A stretch of 64,000 bases of DNA from Dickeya oryzae (GTDB taxonomy: Bacteria; Pseudomonadota; Gammaproteobacteria; Enterobacterales; Enterobacteriaceae), in contig NZ_SULL01000016.1 of assembly GCF_009372235.1 (NCBI RefSeq), positions 62,001 through 126,000 on the forward strand, in the 5' to 3' direction. The notes below the pieces were generated by a model that saw nothing but the letters and a program-made list of their open reading frames with translations, made no database searches and was not told the origin of the DNA. Shown here in pieces: positions 1-7,797 of this stretch (within the stretch, counting starts at the first letter, position 1; each line of letters begins with the position of its first letter). A program made the position numbers and the translations under genes.

Positions 1-1424
1 GGGAAGGCAGTGATGTTTTCGCCGCACTCGACCCGGATGTGCCAGTGATTGTGCTGCTGACCGCCTGGCAGTATTCCCACCATATCGCCCCGTCGCTGGT
101 GCATCACCGTGGTCCGGTGCTGTTGCTGGCCAACTTTGACGGCACCTGGCCGGGGCTGGTGGGGATGTTGTGTATGGCGGGCTGTCTGACCAGCCTGGGG
201 CGCAGTTATTCCCGTTTATGGTCAGAAACCTTTGATGATGAGGCGTTCCATCAGGGGTTGGCGACCTGGCTGCGTGACGGCGCAGTCAGTCACAAGACCG
301 GCTACCTGCGTCCGGTGGCCGCGTCTCACCCGGTGCTGGCGACCACTGCCGGACAGATTGGCCGCCAGGTCGGCGACTACATTTTGCGTCACAAGGCGAT
401 TATCGGGCTGTTCGATAGCTTCTGTATGGGGATGATCAACGGTGTATTCCCGCAACAGGCGATGATCCAGACCGGTATGCCGATCGAGTCGTTGTCCCAG
501 TCGGCGTTGCTGGTGGAAATGGCGAAAGTGCCCCATAGCCTGCGGGAAAGCTGTCTGGCGTGGTATGAGCAGCGTGGTATGCGTTTTGAGTTCGGCGATG
601 ATGCCAGCCGCCAATTGATACGCGAACAGGTACTGGAGCAGTGCGCGATGATGATCGCGATGGCGCGTTTCGTACAGCGTTTCGGGTTGTCGGCGGTTGG
701 GGTGCAGTATCAGCAAGGGCTGAAGGACAGCTGCGCCGCGTCCGATTTCGCCGAAGGCGCGATCGGCAATGCGGAGCGTTTCCCGCTGCCGGATGAGCAG
801 GGCGTACCGATTCGTCCTGATGTCGCCATCCCCTGCATCAATGAAGTGGACATGGGCAGCGCCATTCCGCAGGTCATGTTGTGGCACCTGTTGCACGGAC
901 TGGGATTACCGGCAGAAACCACGCTGCACGATATTCGCTGGGGCAGTGAGTATCAGGGCGTTTTCTACTGGGATTTGGAAATCTCTGGTGCGGTGCCGTT
1001 CGCCCATCTTAAAGGTGGTATTGCGGGGGCTACCGGCTATCGTCAACCGCCGATGTTCTTCCCGTATGGCGGCTCCACGATTGCCGGACAGGGTAAAGCG
1101 GGGCGTTTTGTCTGGGCGAGGGCGCACTACGAAGGAACGCAGGTTGTCATGCATATTGGTACCGGTACCGCGGTGGAGCTGCCTGCGGACGAGTTCGAGC
1201 GCCGTCGCCGTGCAACCAACTACGAGTGGCCGCTGCTCAACGCGGTGCTCGACGGTGTGACCCGCGATGACCTGATGGCGGGTCACCAGAGTAACCATTT
1301 GACGGTGGCGTATGTGGACGACGATAAACTCGCCGACGTACTGAAAGCCTTTGTTGCCCAGGCGCTGACGCAGCATATCCAGGTATGGGTAGCGGGCGAC
1401 GCTCATTCACTGCTGGCGGAGTAA
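1..1424 (+). CDS. FucI-like sugar isomerase, 5' end cut by the window edge
   Basis: The reading frame is open from base 3 to a TAA at 1422-1424, giving 473 visible codons. The in-frame GTG at 39 lies inside continuous protein and is not a start. The C-terminal half resembles the L-fucose isomerase family: an INEVD segment near base 840 and a DIRW segment near 930 sit where E. coli FucI has its metal ligands Glu337 and Asp361 (from memory). Family members interconvert aldoses and ketoses with Mn2+, and E. coli FucI also isomerises D-arabinose. The next gene, an aldolase, starts 4 bases after the stop, so the two are surely cotranscribed. The substrate is not readable from sequence; L-fucose itself is not favoured because no fuculose kinase or aldolase is visible. 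Confidence 0.75.
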   Translation, partial: EGSDVFAALDPDVPVIVLLTAWQYSHHIAPSLVHHRGPVLLLANFDGTWPGLVGMLCMAGCLTSLGRSYSRLWSETFDDEAFHQGLATWLRDGAVSHKTGYLRPVAASHPVLATTAGQIGRQVGDYILRHKAIIGLFDSFCMGMINGVFPQQAMIQTGMPIESLSQSALLVEMAKVPHSLRESCLAWYEQRGMRFEFGDDASRQLIREQVLEQCAMMIAMARFVQRFGLSAVGVQYQQGLKDSCAASDFAEGAIGNAERFPLPDEQGVPIRPDVAIPCINEVDMGSAIPQVMLWHLLHGLGLPAETTLHDIRWGSEYQGVFYWDLEISGAVPFAHLKGGIAGATGYRQPPMFFPYGGSTIAGQGKAGRFVWARAHYEGTQVVMHIGTGTAVELPADEFERRRRATNYEWPLLNAVLDGVTRDDLMAGHQSNHLTVAYVDDDKLADVLKAFVAQALTQHIQVWVAGDAHSLLAE

Positions 1425-1428
1425 CATC

Positions 1429-2400
1429 ATGACCCACGACAATCCTTCGATCAGTGATCAAAACAGTGATCAAAACAAGTACACCGGCATCTGGCCGGTG
1501 ATGCTCACCCCGTTCGATGCACGTGGCGAAATCGACTACGCGTCGCTGGCGCGCTTGGTGGAGTGGTATCTGCAGGCGGGTGTACACGGTCTGTTTGCCG
1601 CCTGCCAGTCCAGCGAGATGTTTTTCTTAAGCGACGCCGAAACCCGCGAGCTGGTGCGCTTTATTGTCGCGCAGGTGGATGGTCGGGTACCGGTCGTGGC
1701 GTCAGGCCACACCGCCAGCGCCTTCAGTCAGCAGGTGGATCAACTCAACGGCGTGGCGGAAACCGGCGTTGACGGCGTGATCCTCATCAGTAACCGGCTG
1801 GCGCTGGCCGGTGAGTCGGATGAACTGGCGTTGGCCCGGTTGCAGGCGCTGACGGCGCAACTGCCCGTGCAGGTGGATCTGGGGATTTACGAGTGTCCTT
1901 ATCCTTACAAGCGGTTGCTGTCTGACGAGACCGTCGCCTGGTGTGCGCGCAGCGAGCGCTACACCTTTATCAAAGACACCTGTTGCGATTTACCAACGAT
2001 TCGTCGGCGGTTGCAACTGGCGCAGGGTTCCCGCCTGCATCTGGCGAATGCCAATAGCCAGACACTGCTGCCCTCGTTACAGGCGGGGTGTCAGGCCTAT
2101 AGCGGTGTGATGGCTAACTTCCATCCGCAGCTGTACGTGTGGCTGTTCGAGCACTGGCGGGATCACCCGGAGGCAGCGGCGCATTTGGCGGACTACCTCG
2201 GTACGGCGGCGTTGGTGGAATTTCTCGATTATCCGGCCTGCGCCAAGTTCTATCAGCAACAATGTGGTACGTTCTCGACCCACGTTTGCCGGGTACGCAA
2301 CAGCGCGGCTTACGACGAGAGTTTTTTCCCACAGGCTATCGAGAGCATGCTCCGGCTGGGCAATACGCTGGCGGCTGGGCTCCCGGTATCGCCACGTTAA
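1429..2400 (+). CDS. Dihydrodipicolinate synthase / N-acetylneuraminate lyase family aldolase
   Basis: This 323-residue class I aldolase has the TIM-barrel family pattern. Lys182 in FIKDT is the expected Schiff-base lysine, Tyr154 in GIYECP the catalytic tyrosine, and the usual GTTGE loop is replaced by CQSSE near residue 60. Family members cleave or form 2-keto acids with pyruvate as one partner. A housekeeping DapA is unlikely: the length is greater, the motifs diverge, and it sits in a sugar cluster. The ATG at 1429 follows GGAG at 1418-1421. Its isomerase and sialidase-like neighbours suggest it splits a 2-keto-3-deoxy sugar acid into pyruvate and an aldose, which the isomerase would then convert. 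That substrate is inferred; the family call is firm. Confidence 0.85.
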   Translation: MTHDNPSISDQNSDQNKYTGIWPVMLTPFDARGEIDYASLARLVEWYLQAGVHGLFAACQSSEMFFLSDAETRELVRFIVAQVDGRVPVVASGHTASAFSQQVDQLNGVAETGVDGVILISNRLALAGESDELALARLQALTAQLPVQVDLGIYECPYPYKRLLSDETVAWCARSERYTFIKDTCCDLPTIRRRLQLAQGSRLHLANANSQTLLPSLQAGCQAYSGVMANFHPQLYVWLFEHWRDHPEAAAHLADYLGTAALVEFLDYPACAKFYQQQCGTFSTHVCRVRNSAAYDESFFPQAIESMLRLGNTLAAGLPVSPR

Positions 2401-2415
2401 CGCAAGGACATCCTG

Positions 2416-3462
2416 ATGAGGCTGACAACGACAACACGGCAATATGTCCTGCCCGAGGGGCATGACTATTTTGGCAACTGCCACGCCTCGACCGTGGTGG
2501 CGTTGCCGGACGGGCGGTTACGGGTTGCCTGGTTTGCCGGTGAAAAAGAAGGCAGTGGCGATACCGCTATCTGGCTGGCGAACTGCGAGCAAGGGCGCTG
2601 GTTGCCGCCGGTTCGGGTGGCCTGGGAAGACGGGCTGGCGCACTGGAACCCGGTGCTGCATTGGCAAGCGGGCACGCTGTGGCTGTTCTACAAGGTGGGG
2701 GCTGACGTCCACCACTGGCAGACGCGGGTACAGCTGTCCACGGATGAAGGCGCGAGCTGGTCCGAGCCGCGCCCACTGGTGCCCGGCGACAGCGCACCGC
2801 GCGGGCCGGTGAAGAATAAGCTGCTGGTGATGTCGAACGGCGAATGGCTGGCTCCCGCGTCCGTTGAGGATGACCGCCACTGGGACGCGTTTGTCGATCT
2901 CAGCGCTGATCAGGGGCAGAACTGGCAGCGTGCGCCTATCCCGTTGACCCATCGCTTACCCGGCGATCATGGTCGTGAGGCCTTGTGGTCGGGGCTGGAG
3001 CAGGCGGCGTTGTGGGAAAACGACCTGACCCGTGTATTCCAGTGGGACGGTGTGATTCAACCGTCGGCATGGGAGTCGTCACCCGGGCGGGTACACGTAC
3101 TGATGCGCAGTACCCGTGGCGCGTTATACCGCAGCGATTCTGACGATTATGGCCGCCACTGGTGCGGGGCTTACGCGGTGGATTTGCCAAACAATAATAG
3201 CGGGGTCGATCTGGTGCATCTGGGCGCGGGTCGTCTGGTGCTGGTCTACAACCCGGTGACCGGCAACTGGCATCGTCGCTACCCGTTAGCCGTGGCCTGT
3301 TCGACGGACAACGGTGAACACTGGCAGGATGCCCTCTGTCTTGAGCAGGAGCCTGGCGAGTTTTCTTATCCCGCCATTATTGCTGATGGCGATACGTTAC
3401 ATGTGACCTACACCTGGAATCGAAAAAATATCGTTTACTGCGCGCTGATATTCAGCGGGTAG
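2416..3462 (+). CDS. Sialidase-like (BNR/Asp-box) beta-propeller protein, cytoplasmic
   Basis: The 348-residue product carries four Asp-box repeats of the form SxDxGxxW: STDEGASW, SADQGQNW, SDDYGRHW and STDNGEHW. They are spaced through the chain as in sialidase-type propellers. The N-terminal block HASTVVALPDG is typical of the BNR_2 group of predicted neuraminidases. There is no signal peptide, so it should act inside the cell on an imported glycoside. The ATG at 2416 has AAGGAC just upstream, and it follows the aldolase by 15 bases. True sialidases remove 2-keto-3-deoxy sugars; related propellers include Kdo hydrolases and rhamnosyl-glucuronate lyases, so hydrolase versus lyase cannot be decided. 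I did not find a clear arginine triad by eye. Confidence 0.75.
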   Translation: MRLTTTTRQYVLPEGHDYFGNCHASTVVALPDGRLRVAWFAGEKEGSGDTAIWLANCEQGRWLPPVRVAWEDGLAHWNPVLHWQAGTLWLFYKVGADVHHWQTRVQLSTDEGASWSEPRPLVPGDSAPRGPVKNKLLVMSNGEWLAPASVEDDRHWDAFVDLSADQGQNWQRAPIPLTHRLPGDHGREALWSGLEQAALWENDLTRVFQWDGVIQPSAWESSPGRVHVLMRSTRGALYRSDSDDYGRHWCGAYAVDLPNNNSGVDLVHLGAGRLVLVYNPVTGNWHRRYPLAVACSTDNGEHWQDALCLEQEPGEFSYPAIIADGDTLHVTYTWNRKNIVYCALIFSG

Positions 3463-3500
3463 TCGTTGTAGCACTCAAAAAAACCTGTACCCTACACCCC

Positions 3501-3523
3501 CCGCCAACCTCCGGGTTAGGCGG
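3501..3523 (+). terminator. Hairpin between the sialidase-like gene and the MFS gene
   Basis: CCGCCAACC (3501-3509) pairs with GGTTAGGCGG (3514-3523) with one bulged base and a four-base loop. There is no clean run of T after it, so it may be an attenuator or RNA-stabilising hairpin inside the operon, not a full terminator. Confidence 0.4.
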
Positions 3524-3575
3524 CGTCCGGATGGTTTTGCCTGAAGGGCGATAAAATCATAAAGCGAGGAACATC

Positions 3576-4925
3576 ATGTCGATTTCCGTGGAATTATCCC
3601 AACACCAGGCGATGCACAATAAATCCAACATTCGCCGCGTGGTGATCTCCAGTTGGATTGGCAACACCATCGAGTTTTACGATTTCCTGCTCTACGGACT
3701 GGCGAGCGCACTGGTCTTTGGCAAACTGTTCTTTCCCAACGTCAGCCCGGTAGCGGCGATGCTGGCATCGTTCGCCACCTTTGGCGTGGGGTTTATCGCC
3801 CGTCCGTTAGGCGGCATCTTTTTCGGCCACATGGGTGACACCCTGGGGCGCAAGCTGACGCTGCTGATTACCCTCGGTGGCATGGGGATGGCGACCTTTT
3901 TGATCGGCTGTCTGCCGACCTATCATCAGATCGGGGTCTGGGCACCGATTTTGCTGGTGGTGCTGCGTTTTGTGCAGGGTTTTCTGGTCGGTGGCGAATG
4001 GGGCGGTGCGATGCTGATGGTGGTGGAAACCGCGCCTGCCAATCGTCGCGGCCTGTTAGGCTCTATCCCGCAGACGGGCGGTTTTTCCGGTCAATTGCTG
4101 GCGACGGCAATATTCGCCATGGTTTCGACACTGCCGGAAGATCAACTGATGTCCTGGGGCTGGCGTGTGCCGTTCATGCTGAGTGTGGCGCTGGTGCTGG
4201 TGGGGCTGTACATGCGCCGCAAGGTGGATGAAACCCCGGTGTTCCAACAGGTTCAGAAGCAGCAACAGCAGCAGGCGAATCAGCGTGATGCCGCGCCGCG
4301 TCAGAGCCCGGTGGTGGAAGTGCTGCGTAATCAGTGGCGCAGTGTCTGTTTGATCATGGTGTTGCGCTTCGCGGAAAGTGTGCCGTTCTTTCTGGCGACG
4401 GTGTTCGCCGTATCCTACGCCACGGTGCAGTTAGGCGTGCCGAAGCAAACCATGCTCAACGTGATCATGGCGACCTGTGTGCTGGCGTTCCCGATGCACG
4501 CGCTGTTTGGCGCGCTGTCTGACCGGGTGGGGCGTCGTCCTATCTACATCTTCGGTGCATTGTGCGCGGCGGCAATGGCATTCCCGTTCTTCTATCTGCT
4601 GGAAAGTGGTTCTTTTGGGCTGATGGTGCTGGGGTATGTGTTGCTGATCAATATCGCTCATAACTCCATTAACTCGGTGCAACCGGCGTTCTTTACCGAA
4701 TTGTTTGGCCCGAAAGTGCGCTACAGCGGCGCGTCTATCGGTGCGCAACTGGGGGCGATTGTGGCCGGTGGTTTTACCCCGTTTATCGCCAAGGGGCTGA
4801 CGGCGATAGATAACGAATCCTGGACGCTGGTGGCAACCTACGTCACGGTAGCAGCGCTGGTCGCGGCCTTCGCCGCCTGGAAAGCGCCAGAAACATCACG
4901 CCGGGATATGACCAAAGACGTGTGA
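3576..4925 (+). CDS. MFS transporter, metabolite:H+ symporter (ShiA/KgtP/ProP-like) family
   Basis: The 449-residue protein has about 12 predicted membrane segments. It has the hallmarks of the MHS subfamily: GNTIEFYDF in the first helix, the HMGDTLGRK loop after helix 2, GGEWGGA in the fourth helix and SDRVGRR in the second half. Known relatives carry shikimate, 2-oxoglutarate, proline/betaine or citrate with protons, so an anionic sugar acid is a reasonable cargo. A Gln-rich stretch (about residues 225-235) lies in the central loop. It follows the three catabolic genes and precedes the regulator, so it probably imports the substrate of the cluster. The specificity is inferred from context only. 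Confidence 0.85.
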   Translation: MSISVELSQHQAMHNKSNIRRVVISSWIGNTIEFYDFLLYGLASALVFGKLFFPNVSPVAAMLASFATFGVGFIARPLGGIFFGHMGDTLGRKLTLLITLGGMGMATFLIGCLPTYHQIGVWAPILLVVLRFVQGFLVGGEWGGAMLMVVETAPANRRGLLGSIPQTGGFSGQLLATAIFAMVSTLPEDQLMSWGWRVPFMLSVALVLVGLYMRRKVDETPVFQQVQKQQQQQANQRDAAPRQSPVVEVLRNQWRSVCLIMVLRFAESVPFFLATVFAVSYATVQLGVPKQTMLNVIMATCVLAFPMHALFGALSDRVGRRPIYIFGALCAAAMAFPFFYLLESGSFGLMVLGYVLLINIAHNSINSVQPAFFTELFGPKVRYSGASIGAQLGAIVAGGFTPFIAKGLTAIDNESWTLVATYVTVAALVAAFAAWKAPETSRRDMTKDV

Positions 4926-4934
4926 TTTATTGAT

Positions 4935-4954
4935 CGCGGCCAGGGTAGGCCGCG
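4935..4954 (+). terminator. Hairpin after the MFS gene
   Basis: CGCGGCC (4935-4941) pairs with GGCCGCG (4948-4954) over a six-base loop, followed only by CTTTA. It is a probable weak terminator separating the transporter from the regulator gene. Confidence 0.5.
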
Positions 4955-5025
4955 CTTTAGCTGCGTCGAGTTAGTTATTCCGTTACACTGGTTATCTTTC
5001 AGTTCTCATAGGGATATTCTGTTTC

Positions 5026-6030
5026 ATGGCGAAAACAGTTGAACAGATTGCCAGTGCCTTGAAGTTGTCCGTGACCACGGTACGCCTGGTACTCAATGGA
5101 AAAGCGGAACAGTATCGAATCAGTGCCAAAACCCAGCAACGCATCCACCAGTATGTGACGGAGTACGGTTATACCGTTAATCACGTCGCCCGCAGCCTGA
5201 AGCTGAACAAAACCGAAACGCTGGGGCTTATCGTTCCCCGTTTATCCAACCTGTTTTTCTCGACACTGGCCGAAAAGCTCGAAACGCGCTGCCGTGAGGT
5301 GGGCTACCAACTGATGATCAGCTGTTCTTACAGTGACCCACAGTATGAAAACCGGCTGGTGGAGGCGTTGTTGCAGCGTAATGTCGACGGGCTGTTTGTG
5401 GTGCCCTCATCGCTACAGGCCGCGCAGCATCACGCTAAAGTGGTGAAAAAGCCACTGGTACTGCTGGACCGCGATTTTGGTATCGAACAGGTGCCGCTGG
5501 TCATGAGTGACAACCTGCAAGGCGGCGCGGCGCTGACTCAGGCGATGCTGACTGCCCAGCCTGCCGCACCGTTGTTTTTTATGGCGGGTGACGTACAGCA
5601 ACCGGCGATCCGCGATCGTCTGCGTGGTTATCACCAGTCCGTGCAGCAGGCGGGCCTGACGCCAGCGGTGCTGGAAGCCAGCCATAACCGCCGTGAGGAT
5701 GGCATGTTGATGATGGAGCAGTTTTTACGCCAGCACGATGCGCCGCCGCCCGCGTTTATCGCGTCATCACTGCCGGTGCTGGAGGGGATGCTCAGTGTAG
5801 TTCGTGAGCGCTATGGCTATATTCCGGCGCATATTAATATCGGCACCTTCGATGAACACGCCATGCTGGGGTTCTTGCCAAATACGCTGTGGTCGATGCG
5901 TCAGAATGAAGATGCATGGTCAGAACAGGCGTTTACCGCGATGCAGCAGGCGTTAAACGGTGAAGTGCAGCCGCATAAAGCGGTGATCCCCATGACGCTT
6001 ATCCATCGTCGTCAGGCCGGGCATCACTGA
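5026..6030 (+). CDS. LacI-family transcriptional regulator, FruR/Cra-like
   Basis: The 334-residue product starts with a LacI helix-turn-helix (VEQIASALKLSVTTVRLVLNG) and a hinge, followed by a periplasmic-binding-protein-like effector domain from about residue 62. The segment NGKAEQYRISAKTQQ closely follows the pattern of Cra/FruR, which is unusual among LacI members, so it belongs to the FruR/ScrR-like branch. It lies 100 bases after the transporter on the same strand and most likely controls the catabolic cluster. The effector is unknown; Cra relatives respond to phosphorylated sugars. No operator could be identified because the promoter of the cluster lies left of the window. Confidence 0.85.
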   Translation: MAKTVEQIASALKLSVTTVRLVLNGKAEQYRISAKTQQRIHQYVTEYGYTVNHVARSLKLNKTETLGLIVPRLSNLFFSTLAEKLETRCREVGYQLMISCSYSDPQYENRLVEALLQRNVDGLFVVPSSLQAAQHHAKVVKKPLVLLDRDFGIEQVPLVMSDNLQGGAALTQAMLTAQPAAPLFFMAGDVQQPAIRDRLRGYHQSVQQAGLTPAVLEASHNRREDGMLMMEQFLRQHDAPPPAFIASSLPVLEGMLSVVRERYGYIPAHINIGTFDEHAMLGFLPNTLWSMRQNEDAWSEQAFTAMQQALNGEVQPHKAVIPMTLIHRRQAGHH

Positions 6031-6398
6031 CCCGCGTTATTCGCCGACGCTGGCATCACCACCAAAGGTGGAGGGGAGCCCATCGGCTGGCGGCGCTCGT
6101 ATTCTCCCAGACGGTCGTGTGCGGAGGTGCTGTGGGTATCGTCGTGGGTGCGATAGAAGTCATAGGGTAACAGTAGCGTATCCAGCATGGCGGAGAAGGG
6201 GACATCCAGCGCCACCATCGGCATCATCGCCCAACTGGTGTCCTCATCTTTCAGCGTGGTCATGCTGGCCTTGGTGCCGGAATAGTATCCTTGTTCGCCG
6301 CCAGAGTGGGTCATCACGCTGGAGCAACCGCCGCACGTCGCCAGTATCCCGCCTGACAGCACGAACGACAATGAGGCATTTTTCAGAATGGTCATCAT
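6024..6398 (-). CDS. yidQ: YidQ-like lipoprotein (YceK/YidQ family)
   Basis: I chose the start at 6398 (MMTILKN, 124 residues), which has AAGG five to six bases upstream; the frame stays open to 6488 without another good start. A hydrophobic leader ends in CGGCSSVMTHSGG, and E. coli YidQ has the matching GGCSSVMSHTGG (recalled). Here the -3 lipobox position is Cys, not the usual Leu, so lipidation at Cys25 is likely but not certain. The conserved stretch SAMLDTLLLPYDFYR follows. The stop overlaps the convergent regulator gene by 7 bases. Its place beside ibpA is the same as in E. coli. The function is unknown; it is an envelope lipoprotein by family. Confidence 0.8.
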   Translation of the reverse strand: MMTILKNASLSFVLSGGILATCGGCSSVMTHSGGEQGYYSGTKASMTTLKDEDTSWAMMPMVALDVPFSAMLDTLLLPYDFYRTHDDTHSTSAHDRLGEYERRQPMGSPPPLVVMPASANNAGQ

Positions 6399-6563
6399 GT
6401 TACCTTGAGGTAAATCGTCCCGGTTACGTGGTTGACTGTACTTACATCGACCCGCCCTCGACCTGCATGTGCTTACATGTTTTAGCAAAATGTGCGCGTT
6501 GTCCAGTGTATGCGATTACATCAGGACTGGGTTAGAGAATAAGAAAAATTTCCCACCTGCCGT

Positions 6564-6591
6564 GTTGAAAAGCAGAGACAAATCACCATAT
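6564..6591 (+). promoter_or_regulatory. Probable sigma-32 promoter of ibpA
   Basis: GTTGAAA (6564-6570), a 13-base spacer and CACCATAT (6584-6591) match the heat-shock consensus CTTGAAA-N13-CCCCATNT closely. It lies about 130 bases before the ibpA start, leaving room for a structured leader. Heat-shock control of ibpAB by RpoH is established in E. coli. Confidence 0.65.
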
Positions 6592-6697
6592 CTCAATCAG
6601 AGCCGCAGACATACGCCGACAGGGTATGGCGCTGTGTTCCTGATATACAGCAGCTGCGGCCAGGAGCCCGTCCGAATGGAGGGCCGTCGATATTGAC

Positions 6698-6715
6698 CTC
6701 GCTGCATGTCAGGAG
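6698..6715 (+). promoter_or_regulatory. ROSE-type RNA thermometer hairpin masking the ibpA ribosome site
   Basis: CTC (6698-6700), a single bulged G (6701) and CTG (6702-6704) pair with CAG-GAG (6710-6715) over a five-base loop, hiding the AGGAG ribosome site of ibpA. A bulged G opposite the Shine-Dalgarno is the signature of ROSE elements, known to control ibpA in E. coli and small heat-shock genes in rhizobia. The upstream leader can form further helices that I did not resolve. Confidence 0.75.
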
Positions 6716-6722
6716 AGAGTTT

Positions 6723-7136
6723 ATGCGTAATCCCGATTTTTCCCCGCTGTATCGCTCTGCTATTGGTTTTGACCGTCTGTTTAATCTGCTGGAAGCTGGC
6801 CAGAGCCAGGGGAATGGTGGATACCCTCCCTATAACGTTGAGCTGGTTGACGAAAACCTGTATCGCATCGCCATTGCCGTGGCGGGGTTTGCTGAAAGCG
6901 AACTGGAGATCACCGCGCACGACAACATGCTGATTGTTAAAGGATCGCATAGTGGTGACGCCACCCCGCGCAATTACCTCTATCAAGGCATTGCCGAGCG
7001 CAATTTTGAGCGCAAATTCCAACTGGCCGAGCACATCCAGATTCGTGGTGCCAGCCTGGAGAATGGCTTGCTGTTTATTGAGTTACAGCGGGTGATTCCA
7101 GAAACGCTCAAACCGCGTCGTATCGAAATCAAATAA
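6723..7136 (+). CDS. ibpA: Small heat-shock protein IbpA
   Basis: The 137-residue product begins [20 protein letters not shown] and is close to E. coli IbpA over its whole length (137 residues there). The alpha-crystallin core runs from about residue 35 to 125, with the [10 protein letters not shown] strand and a C-terminal RRIEIK tail carrying the IEI (I-x-I) motif. Small heat-shock proteins hold unfolding proteins at aggregates for ClpB and DnaK. I chose the ATG at 6723 over an upstream in-frame start because it follows AGGAG and matches the family start. It is paired with ibpB 157 bases downstream and is probably controlled by the sigma-32 promoter and ROSE thermometer just upstream. Confidence 0.97.
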   Translation: MRNPDFSPLYRSAIGFDRLFNLLEAGQSQGNGGYPPYNVELVDENLYRIAIAVAGFAESELEITAHDNMLIVKGSHSGDATPRNYLYQGIAERNFERKFQLAEHIQIRGASLENGLLFIELQRVIPETLKPRRIEIK

Positions 7137-7267
7137 CCGTTATGGCCGCTGGCGTGCCACGTCGCGGCGTTATGTGGATGACCGGGCGTGAGCGCTATCA
7201 CCCCGAATCCTGATTGTGACTCGTCCGCCGAACGGGGACGATCCGGTCATCGGCCGGAAACCATTAT

Positions 7268-7285
7268 CTCGCTTCACAGAAGGAG
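7268..7285 (+). promoter_or_regulatory. ROSE-type RNA thermometer hairpin masking the ibpB ribosome site
   Basis: CTC (7268-7270), bulged G (7271) and CTT (7272-7274) pair with AAG-GAG (7280-7285) over a five-base loop. The geometry is the same as the ibpA hairpin although loop and neighbouring bases differ. It sequesters the AAGGAG ribosome site of ibpB, implying separate translational heat control of the second gene. Confidence 0.7.
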
Positions 7286-7293
7286 TTATGAGT

Positions 7294-7743
7294 ATGCGTA
7301 ATTACGATTTATCCCCCCTGCTGCGTCAGTGGATTGGCTTTGACAAGCTCGCCAGTTCTATGGGTAATCAGGACGCCGTGGAGTTCCCGCCGTACAATAT
7401 CGAGAAAATCGACGATAACCATTACCGTATTACACTGGCGCTGGCCGGATTCCGCCAGTCAGAGCTGGATATTGAAGTGGAAGGCCAGCGTCTGACCGTG
7501 AAAGGCACGCCGACATTGCCAGAGAAAAAAGTGCAGTATCTGCACCAAGGGCTGGTGTTCAAACCCTTCACGCTGAGTTTTACCCTGGCCGAGCACCTGC
7601 ATGTGTCACAGGCCCAGTTCCAGCATGGGTTGCTGCATATTGACCTGATCCGCGAAGTGCCGCAGGCATTGCAACCGCAGCGTATCGCTATTGGCCGACC
7701 GGTCCCCGCACTCAATGAGAGTGCGCCTGACGATAAGGCTTAA
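7294..7743 (+). CDS. ibpB: Small heat-shock protein IbpB
   Basis: The 149-residue product begins [19 protein letters not shown] and follows E. coli IbpB (142 residues) throughout, including [19 protein letters not shown] and GLLHIDLIR, ending with QRIAI (I-x-I type) and a short acidic tail. Two ATGs compete: 7288 lies only 2 bases from AGGAG, whereas 7294 has an 8-base spacer and gives the family N-terminus, so 7294 is chosen. IbpB works with IbpA as an ATP-independent holdase on aggregates. It is probably cotranscribed with ibpA and has its own thermometer hairpin. Confidence 0.97.
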   Translation: MRNYDLSPLLRQWIGFDKLASSMGNQDAVEFPPYNIEKIDDNHYRITLALAGFRQSELDIEVEGQRLTVKGTPTLPEKKVQYLHQGLVFKPFTLSFTLAEHLHVSQAQFQHGLLHIDLIREVPQALQPQRIAIGRPVPALNESAPDDKA

Positions 7744-7766
7744 CATTCTGTTCCTTCTGTTACCGA

Positions 7767-7797
7767 CCGCTCGCGGTGTGTCCGTGAGCGGTTTTTT
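7767..7797 (+). terminator. Rho-independent terminator after ibpB
   Basis: CCGCTC-CGG pairs with CCG-GAGCGG over a short loop, followed by six T at 7792-7797. It closes the ibpAB unit. Confidence 0.85.

Noticed and set aside
1563..1772. Short frames inside the aldolase and isomerase genes
   Set aside because: They are out-of-frame shadows of GC-rich genes with no start signals of their own.
3501..3523. REP/BIME element
   Set aside because: A single hairpin without the REP consensus or a paired inverted copy; treated as an operon hairpin.
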